Assembly (NCBI GenBank): GCA_016213595.1
Contig: JACRAA010000344.1
Span: 1-6,539, forward strand
Origin: Actinomycetota bacterium
GTDB lineage: Bacteria; Actinomycetota; Actinomycetes; Propionibacteriales; Propionibacteriaceae
Direction of reading: 5' to 3'
DNA: 6,539 nt
In this document: piece after piece, positions 1-6,539 of the stretch
Position numbering within the stretch: the stretch's first letter is position 1
Layout of the letters: each line of letters starts with the position of its first letter
The notes under the pieces: model-generated
Seen by the model: only the letters and a program-made list of their open reading frames with translations
What the model was told of the DNA's origin: nothing
The model's database searches: none
Program-made: the position numbers and the translations under genes

Positions 1-945
1 CTGCTGACTCGTCGTCGACATGGCCGCCAGCGCCTCACTGGCTTGCCGGTACAGTCTTCCAGCGCGGTACGAGGACCGCACCAGCGGCCCCGACAAGACG
101 CCCTCGAACCCGATCTCGGTCGCCTCTGCGGCCAGCTCGTCGAACTCGCTCGGCTCGACCCACCGGTCCACCGGGTGGAGGTGGGCGTTGGGCCGCAGGT
201 ACTGCGTGATGGTCACCAGGTGGGTGCCTGCGTCGCGCAGGTCGTGCAGCGTCTGCGACACCTCCTCCCGAGTCTCGCCCATGCCGAGGATGATGTTCGA
301 CTTCGTGACCAGGCCGGCATCGCGGGACCTGGTGAGGACACCCAGCGAGCGCTCGTACGAGAAGCCGGGGCGGATCCTCCGGAAGACCCTGGGCACCGTC
401 TCGACGTTGTGGGCGAACACCTCGGGCCGCGTCTGCAGGACCTCGTCCACGAGCTCAGGCTTCCCCGAGAAGTCGGGGGCCAGCATCTCGACGCCCACAC
501 CCGGGTTCTCACGGTGGATCGCGCGGATCGTCTCGGCGTACAGCCAGGCGCCCTCGTCGGGCAGGTCGTCGCGGCACACACCGGTCACCGTCGCGTACCG
601 GAGCCCCATGGACCTCACGCTCTCGGCGACGCGGTGCGGCTCCTCGGTGTCGTACGAGGTGGGCTTCGCCGACTCGATCTGGCAGAAGTCGCAGCGCCGG
701 GTGCAGGCGTCCCCTCCGATGAGGAAGGTCGCCTCGCGGTCCTCCCAGCACTCGAAGATGTTAGGACAGCCCGCCTCCTGGCAGACCGTGTGCAGCCCTT
801 CCCTGCGCATGATCGACTGCAGGTCCTTGTAGTTCGGCCCCATCACGGCGCGGGTCCGGATCCACGAGGGCTTGCGCTCGATCGGCGTCTTGGCGTTCTT
901 GACCTCGAGGCGGAGGAGGCGGCGGCCGTCAGGTCGTACTGTCAC
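1..945 (-). CDS. lipA: Lipoyl synthase LipA (radical SAM), 3' end cut by window edge
   Basis: Lipoyl synthase inserts two sulfur atoms at C6 and C8 of protein-bound octanoyl groups, making the lipoyl cofactor of 2-oxoacid dehydrogenases and the glycine cleavage system in the cytoplasm. Reading from GTG at 945 gives 315 codons without a stop up to the window edge. The auxiliary-cluster motif CX4CX5C is at C55, C60 and C66. The radical SAM motif CX3CX2C is at C81, C85 and C88, in the context GGDACTRRCDFCQIE. The family motif TKSNIILGMGET lies near 214-225. The C-terminal RSSY motif (290-293) supplies the serine that ligates the auxiliary cluster. All key residues are present and the length fits a nearly complete family member, so probably only a short tail is missing. 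The start gives VTVRPDGRRLLRLEV, which matches the usual actinobacterial N-terminus. An in-frame GTG at 951 is the alternative. No Shine-Dalgarno is visible, and the start may be leaderless. Confidence 0.97.
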   Translation of the reverse strand, partial: MTVRPDGRRLLRLEVKNAKTPIERKPSWIRTRAVMGPNYKDLQSIMRREGLHTVCQEAGCPNIFECWEDREATFLIGGDACTRRCDFCQIESAKPTSYDTEEPHRVAESVRSMGLRYATVTGVCRDDLPDEGAWLYAETIRAIHRENPGVGVEMLAPDFSGKPELVDEVLQTRPEVFAHNVETVPRVFRRIRPGFSYERSLGVLTRSRDAGLVTKSNIILGMGETREEVSQTLHDLRDAGTHLVTITQYLRPNAHLHPVDRWVEPSEFDELAAEATEIGFEGVLSGPLVRSSYRAGRLYRQASEALAAMSTTSQQ

Positions 946-980
946 CCGCACAGGCTACCCGGGCTCGCGACGAATGGCAC
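943..980 (-). promoter_or_regulatory. Candidate promoter and leaderless start of lipA
   Basis: The 42-bp gap between the prepilin peptidase stop and lipA holds, on the minus strand, GTGCCA (980-975, four of six matches to TTGACA), a 17-nt spacer, and TAGCCT (957-952, an actinobacterial TANNNT -10 element). Six bases then separate it from the GTG start at 945. That spacing puts the predicted transcription start on the G of the start codon, giving a leaderless mRNA. The lack of a Shine-Dalgarno before lipA agrees with this. It is inferred from motifs and spacing only; the -35 match is modest, and readthrough from the tad operon could also supply lipA. Confidence 0.5.
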
Positions 981-987
981 CGCGCGT

Positions 988-1647
988 TCAGCGCCGCAGC
1001 AGTGCCTCCAGCACCACGGGCCCGAGGAACGCGGCGAGCCAGGACGCGGCGATGAGCGAGGGACCGAACGGCAGCTCCGCCTTGCGGCCCGCCCGTCGTG
1101 CGACGAGCACCCCGAGCGTCACGGGAACATGGACGAGGAAGGCGCCGACTGCCCCGACCAGGGCGTACGGGAGGCCGAGCCAACCCAGGAACGTCCCGAA
1201 GAACAGCTGCAGGCTCACATCCCCGAGACCGAACTGCCCCTTGCCGAACCAGGCGATGACGAAGTACAGGAGCGCGAGGACGACCCCCGTGAGCAGTGCC
1301 GCGCCGAGGCGCGTCCACGAGCGTTCGAGAGCGGCGGCCAGGACGAGGCCGACCAGCAGGGCGAGCATCGAGGGCCACATGACCCGGTGGGGGATCTCAT
1401 GGGCCGCGAGGTCGGTGGCCACGAGCAGGGCGCTGGCGAGCGCGGCGACCGCGAACGCGAGGGCCTCCGGCCAGGCGTCGAGACGCCACCCGGCGAGAGC
1501 ACCGAAGGCGATGCCGAGAACGGCCAGGACCGGGACGGAGACGACCCGCGGGTACAGAGTGTCGGTGATGCTTGCGCGTACGAGACGGGTGAGCACCGCC
1601 GCCGCAATGCCGATGAAGGCACCCGTGATAGCGGCGGCGGCACTCAT
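988..1647 (-). CDS. Prepilin peptidase (A24 family, TadV/CpaA-like)
   Basis: A membrane-embedded aspartic protease predicted to cleave the leader peptide of Flp/Tad prepilins at the cytoplasmic face of the membrane. The 219-residue protein is hydrophobic throughout, with about six or seven membrane segments. Both A24 catalytic aspartates are visible: D79 in TDLAAHEIPHRV (the D-x5-IP motif) and D143 in FGLGDVSLQ (the GxGD motif). A PFGP motif at 193-196 is typical of PilD-type peptidases. There is no N-terminal cysteine-containing methyltransferase domain as in full-length PilD, so this is a peptidase-only form, as expected for TadV/CpaA. ATG at 1647 lies 14 bp after the tadC stop. No good Shine-Dalgarno precedes it, so translation may depend on coupling to tadC. 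The family is certain from the motifs. The link to the Tad pilus is inferred from operon position; it could also process other type IV-like prepilins in the genome. Confidence 0.92.
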   Translation of the reverse strand: MSAAAAITGAFIGIAAAVLTRLVRASITDTLYPRVVSVPVLAVLGIAFGALAGWRLDAWPEALAFAVAALASALLVATDLAAHEIPHRVMWPSMLALLVGLVLAAALERSWTRLGAALLTGVVLALLYFVIAWFGKGQFGLGDVSLQLFFGTFLGWLGLPYALVGAVGAFLVHVPVTLGVLVARRAGRKAELPFGPSLIAASWLAAFLGPVVLEALLRR

Positions 1648-1661
1648 GACGACGCCATCGG

Positions 1662-2561
1662 CTACTTGGCGAATGCTTGGATGATGCCGATGACGCCAGG
1701 TCCCATGACCACCATGAACAGCACCGGGAGGATGCAGAGCATGAGTGGGAAGATCACCTTGACGGGGATTTGCATGGCTTTGTTCTCAGCGCGCTGACGG
1801 CGCTTCATGCGCATCTCGGCCGCCTGCGTGTTGAGCACGCTCGACAGCGCGAGACCGTACGCCTCGGCCTGGATGATGGAGCGGATGAACTGCTTGAGGT
1901 CCGGCACCTGGGTACGTTCGACGAGGTCCTCGTACGCCACGCGGCGGGTCTGGCCGACCTGGATGTCCTGCAGCGTCCGGATCAGCTCGGCGGCGAGCAC
2001 CCCGTTCCCGTTCTTCGCCACGCGGACCATCGCCGCGTCGAACCCGAGTCCGGCCTCGACCGCGATGCTCATCTGGTCGAGGGTGTCGGCCAGCTCCAGC
2101 GTGATCTTCTCCCGACGCTCGACCCCGATGCTGTACAGGCGGAGCTCCGGCACGAAGTAGAGGATGATCGCGAACAGCCCGCCGAGCACGGCGATGAGCG
2201 GACTGGTCGCCCTGAGGATGAACATCATGGCCAGGAGGGGCGACACCACCGTGAGCACGACCTTGATGGTGACGACGCGCTCGAGAGGCCATCCGGCAGG
2301 GCGTCCTGCCCGGGCGAGCATCTGCTCGAGGCGGGCGCGGGACCCCTTCGTGACAAGGGTCTTCGACAGCGACGAGACCTTCGGGATCTTGGCGGCGCCG
2401 GTGGCAGGAAGGGCTCCCGCCTTCGCCGTACCCGCGCGGCTGCCGCGCGTGAGGTTCTCGATCGCCCGGACCTTGGCAGGGCTGGGTCCGGCGAAGATCG
2501 CGAAGATGAGGTAGCCGGTGGCGACGGCGAGCACCGCGGCGGCCATGACGGTCGTCATCAT
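1662..2561 (-). CDS. tadC: Tad pilus platform protein TadC (T2SSF/GspF family)
   Basis: An inner-membrane platform protein thought to pair with TadB and couple TadA ATPase movement to pilin assembly. The 299-residue protein has a membrane segment at about 2-23, a basic linker (about 30-100), two segments around 100-138, a cytoplasmic GspF-type helical domain at about 155-265 and a last segment at about 268-290. The stretch ELADTLDQMSIAVEAGLGFD is the family's signature region, equivalent to the 'alaGlsl' part of GspF domains. ATG at 2561 is supported by a strong GAGGGAGG Shine-Dalgarno seven bases upstream; a second ATG follows directly, so the start could be one codon later. It follows tadB by 13 bp. 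The TadC rather than TadB assignment rests on position after TadB and on the family's usual gene order. Confidence 0.93.
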   Translation of the reverse strand: MMTTVMAAAVLAVATGYLIFAIFAGPSPAKVRAIENLTRGSRAGTAKAGALPATGAAKIPKVSSLSKTLVTKGSRARLEQMLARAGRPAGWPLERVVTIKVVLTVVSPLLAMMFILRATSPLIAVLGGLFAIILYFVPELRLYSIGVERREKITLELADTLDQMSIAVEAGLGFDAAMVRVAKNGNGVLAAELIRTLQDIQVGQTRRVAYEDLVERTQVPDLKQFIRSIIQAEAYGLALSSVLNTQAAEMRMKRRQRAENKAMQIPVKVIFPLMLCILPVLFMVVMGPGVIGIIQAFAK

Positions 2562-2568
2562 GATGTGG

Positions 2569-2576
2569 CCTCCCTC
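2569..2576 (-). promoter_or_regulatory. Strong ribosome binding site of tadC
   Basis: The minus strand reads GAGGGAGG, then seven bases, then ATG at 2561. The site overlaps the last bases of tadB, including part of its TGA stop (2577-2575). It is one of the clearest Shine-Dalgarno sites in the window, so tadC can probably initiate independently as well as by reinitiation. Confidence 0.8.
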
Positions 2577-3530
2577 AGAACTTGATCTTGACGGTGGCCC
2601 GGAGCCAGATGCCCCCGACCGTCAGCATGACGACGGCTGCGACCACGATCATCCAGCCGATCGTCGTGGTGAAGAGCCTGTTGAGGTAGCCCGGGTTCGC
2701 GATCGTGAGGAAGGCGACGACGCCGAACGGCAGGGCCATGAGGATGACCGCAGACAGCTTCCCCTCGGCGGCCAGTGCCGAGACCTGGCGGTGCAGCTGG
2801 TTCCGTTCGCGGATCGTGTGCGCCACCCCGTCCAGGACGTCGGCGAGGTTTCCGCCCACCTCCCGGTTGATCGCGATCGCCTGGGCGATCCACTTGAAGT
2901 CCTCGCTCGCCATGCGGAGTGACACGTCGACGAGCGACTCGTTGAGGGAGCGACCGATCCGGGTCTCGTTGATGACGCGGCTGAACTCGTCCTTCGTGGG
3001 GTTGTCGGCCTCCACGCCCATGGCTTGGATGGCCTGCAGCAGGGAGTACCCGGCCCTCAGGCTCGCCGCCATCATCTGCAGGGTGGAGTCAAGCTGGTCG
3101 GCGAAAGCGCGCTTGCGACGACCGACCATGAAGCCGAGGAGGAACCAGCCCAGGAGCGGGACCGCCATCGTGGCCAGCAGGCCGACGAGGGGTCCCGCGA
3201 CCAGCATGACGCCGGCGCCCATGGCGAGGGACGCCGCGACGGTGAGCAGGACGATGTCGGAGGCCTTGGTACGGACTCCTGCCAGCTCCAGCTGGGCGCC
3301 GAGCCCACGTCCGCGCTTCGCCAGGATCTTGGTGATCTGGTCCGTCGCGAAGTCGGTCGCCGTGGCGAGGGTGGACGCCCGCTGGTCGCGCTTGAGCCCC
3401 CGCAGCTGGCGTCGCCGGTCCCGTGACACCCGGCGGAAGCCTGGGCGGATGACGAGGAAGCCGAAGATCGTGATAGCCACGAGCAGGAGCAGCGACCCGA
3501 TGGTCAGCATGTTGGCGGACGCGAGGAAGC

Positions 3531-3534
<4 letters not shown>
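2575..3534 (-). CDS. tadB: Tad pilus platform protein TadB (T2SSF/GspF family)
   Basis: The partner of TadC in the inner-membrane assembly platform. From ATG at 3534 the protein has 319 residues: a membrane segment at about 8-29, a very basic stretch (29-53, many Arg/Lys), two segments at about 93-138, a GspF-type cytoplasmic domain at about 144-260, then two C-terminal membrane segments (about 260-280 and 291-312). The signature FADQLDSTLQMMAASLRAGYSLLQAI region (key residues from F144) and the GGNLADVLDGVAHTIRER block (from G227) are typical of TadB. The start at 3534 is preferred over an in-frame GTG at 3543. ATG at 3534 makes an ATGA overlap with the tadA stop and has AGGAG eight bases upstream, whereas the GTG abuts that same Shine-Dalgarno and cannot use it. 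Translation is probably coupled to tadA. Confidence 0.95.
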
Positions 3535-5032
<1,498 letters not shown>

Positions 5033-5036
<4 letters not shown>

Positions 5037-6241
5037 GCTGACCTCTCAACCTTCACACCGCGGCGTCCCGTGAAGCCGCTGAGGGCCTCCGAGGTACGGC
5101 CCGTGATGCGGTCGACGAGCAGGTTCAGCTGCTTGGTGATCGGGTCGCGGCCGTTCACCTGGAGCAGGGGCACACCCTGGTTCGTCGACTGCGGAAGCAG
5201 GCGCGACTGGTTGAGAACGATGTCGACGTCCTCGCCGATGGTGCTCTGGACGTCCTTGATCGTGAGCCCACGGCTCGACTCGAAGAAGTTCAGGACGACA
5301 TGACGGGCCTCCGGCAGCATGTCGAGGTCGTCGAGCGTCTCGAGCTCCTTCCGGAGGCCACGGACGCCGGGGACATCCAGCGTCGTCACGAGCACCATCT
5401 CGTTCGCCTTGTCGAGCACGGCGAGCGTGTGCTCGGACAACCCGGGAGCGGTGTCGACGACGACGTACTGGAACTCCTTCGCGAGCATGGTGAGCAGAGT
5501 GCTGATGTCCTTCGGGGTCACCGTGTCGGCGGCGACCGGCGACTCGGAGCCGGGCACCACGTACAGGCCCGTCTCGTGCCTGGTGAGCAGGGACTTCAGG
5601 GTGAGCATGTCCCGTGTCATCGCGCCCTGGATCGTGTCCGGCAGGGAGAACTCCGGCTCGAGGTTGAGAGCGCTCGCGCAGTCGCCGAAGTGGATGTCCA
5701 GGTCCACGAGCACGACCTGCTGGGGGTAGCGCTTCGCGAGGCCGACCGCGACGTTCGTCGCCACGGTGGTCTTACCGACCCCACCCTTGGGTGAGGCGAT
5801 GGCGACGACGCGACCGTCCGGCTTGTCCACGACCGGCACGGGAGGCGGGGCGGCAGCCGTGGCTGTACGCAGGGCCATGTAGTGCGCTGCTCGCTCCAGG
5901 GCCTTCCGGATCTCGGACACGTCGCTCTCGACGGGGACGAGGTCCTTCACGCCGGCACGGATCGCCGAGAGGGCGAGCGGCTCGACGCTCGTCGCGGCGA
6001 GGATGACGACGCACGGGAACGACTGGTCGAGGTTGTGCGCGAGCTGCAGCGCACCGTTCGGGTCGAGGTCGGCGTCGAGGACGATGATGTCGGGAGCAGG
6101 CGCCCCGCGGAGGCCGGCGAAGAGCTCAGCGGCGGTGGACGGGAGCGGGTTGGGCGACAGCAGGAGGAACGCGCCCCCTGTGGCGTAGCCGATCCGCTCG
6201 GTCAGGCCGGCGGACTGGCTGACGAGGACGACGCGGCTCAT
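5033..6241 (-). CDS. tadZ: Tad pilus localisation ATPase TadZ/CpaE (receiver-like + ParA/MinD domains)
   Basis: A ParA/MinD-superfamily protein predicted to position the Tad machine in the cell and recruit the other components. The 402 residues hold a receiver-like domain (about 1-125), a Pro/Ala linker (128-138) and a SIMIBI ATPase domain (about 144-380). The deviant Walker A is SPKGGVGKTT (150-159), with signature K152 and K157. The A' motif is VVLVDLDIHFGD (177-187 region, D180 and D182), and Walker B is YVVVDTAPG (259-267, D263). The receiver part keeps an aspartate at D56 (IIVLDADL) but lacks the acidic pair after strand 1 (RVVLVSQS). It also lacks the KP lysine after strand 5 (LVPVES), so phosphorylation is unlikely. 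ATG at 6241 makes an ATGA overlap with cpaB. The frame is open upstream to 6337, but that stretch overlaps cpaB and does not resemble the family. The C-terminal tail is basic. Confidence 0.94.
5042..5047 (-). promoter_or_regulatory. Ribosome binding site of tadA
   Basis: GAGAGG on the minus strand lies five bases before ATG at 5036, inside the last codons of tadZ. Together with the ATGA overlap it fixes the tadA start. Confidence 0.7.
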
Positions 6242-6539
6242 CGCAGGACGACCTTCGCGTTCGTGTACTGCGAGCCGGAGTCGTCCGTGTCCTTGTTCTG
6301 GACGGCGAGGACCAGCGTGCCGGCGGACTGGGCCCACGAGAGCTTCTCGATGTCTGAGGTGTTCAGCGCCACGGTGACGATGAGGGAGCCGGACGGCACG
6401 GGTGTGACGGCGCCGTTGGCGGATGTCGCTGCAGCTGGAGCGACCCCTCCCTGCACACGGGTGACCAGCACCTTCGACAGGATCTGCTTGGTGAGGAAGT
6501 CATTGGGCATTGTGGCGTTCCCCACGCCCGGGATGGGGA
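6238..6539 (-). CDS. cpaB: C-terminal part of Flp pilus assembly protein CpaB/RcpC
   Basis: Only the last 99 complete codons are inside the window; the frame stays open to the right edge, so a GTG at 6525 is not taken as a start. The visible part fits the C-terminal half of RcpC/CpaB proteins. TKQILSKVLVTRVQ matches the 'vLqnvkVLavg' strand. After a Gly/Ala/Ser-rich linker, SGSLIVTVALNTSDIEKLSW and AQSAGTLVLAVQNKDTDDS match the 'tVTLavtpeqAekLalAeeaGtLrLaLR' core. The protein ends KVVLR and its TGA overlaps the tadZ ATG by 4 bp. CpaB proteins usually have an N-terminal membrane anchor and a SAF domain, and work on the outer face of the membrane; those parts are beyond the window. The assignment rests on the short motif match plus position directly before tadZ. 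Confidence 0.82.
   Translation of the reverse strand, partial: PIPGVGNATMPNDFLTKQILSKVLVTRVQGGVAPAAATSANGAVTPVPSGSLIVTVALNTSDIEKLSWAQSAGTLVLAVQNKDTDDSGSQYTNAKVVLR

Noticed and set aside
1..945. A functional link between lipoate synthesis and the Tad pilus
   Set aside because: Only adjacency and orientation suggest it. Pilus assembly has no known need for lipoyl cofactors, and lipA seems to have its own promoter.
946..987. Intrinsic terminator between the prepilin peptidase and lipA
   Set aside because: The gap has a CCCGGG palindrome but no stable GC-rich stem followed by a T-run on the minus strand. The space fits a promoter better.
43..1797. A 584-codon open frame on the plus strand antisense to lipA, the prepilin peptidase and the end of tadC
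   Set aside because: It is rich in Arg, Asp, Glu, His, Gly and Gln with no recognisable domain, and it is antisense to two or more genes with intact family motifs. Such frames are expected opposite GC-rich genes.
1677..2585. A 302-codon plus-strand open frame opposite tadC
   Set aside because: It has the same charged, His/Asp-rich antisense composition and spans almost exactly the real tadC gene. No Shine-Dalgarno or family motif supports it.
6242..6337. N-terminal extension of tadZ by 32 residues to a start at 6337
   Set aside because: The extension overlaps cpaB in another frame, is Arg/Gly-rich and unlike the family. ATG at 6241 forms an ATGA overlap and begins MSRVVLVSQS, a proper first strand.

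Overview
The window is high-GC DNA that is coding almost end to end. All supported genes lie on the minus strand, so it is read from right to left. Protein style (actinobacterial-type LipA, a Tad system without a secretin gene between cpaB and cpaE, an Ala-rich TadA N-terminus), tight gene packing and a possible leaderless TANNNT promoter all suggest an actinomycete (Actinomycetota). The sequence does not allow a safe genus call.

Layout in transcription order: the C-terminal part of a CpaB/RcpC-like SAF-family protein (6539-6238, cut by the window edge); TadZ/CpaE, a ParA/MinD-type ATPase with a degenerate receiver domain (6241-5033); TadA/CpaF, the secretion ATPase (5036-3531); TadB (3534-2575) and TadC (2561-1662), the paired inner-membrane platform proteins; a single-domain A24 prepilin peptidase, TadV/CpaA-like (1647-988); then, after 42 bp, lipoyl synthase LipA (945 to beyond position 1). 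The first three junctions are 4-bp ATGA overlaps and the next two are gaps of 13-14 bp, so cpaB-tadZ-tadA-tadB-tadC-tadV reads as one translationally coupled operon. Its promoter and the Flp pilin and TadE/TadF-type pseudopilin genes are not in view.

Together the six genes form the cytoplasmic and membrane core of a Tad (Flp) type IVc pilus machine. The peptidase matures prepilins, TadA powers assembly, TadB and TadC form the platform, TadZ probably positions the complex, and CpaB acts outside the membrane. LipA belongs to lipoate cofactor synthesis and is probably an unrelated neighbour. A candidate promoter fills the 42-bp gap before it, with its predicted start point on the GTG start codon.

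No RNA genes, mobile elements, CRISPR arrays, long repeats or convincing terminators were seen. No stretch over 300 bases lacks a gene. The locus is largely conventional. The points most worth checking are the lipA promoter and gene neighbourhood, CpaB in a probable monoderm, the degenerate TadZ receiver domain, and the corrected start codons.
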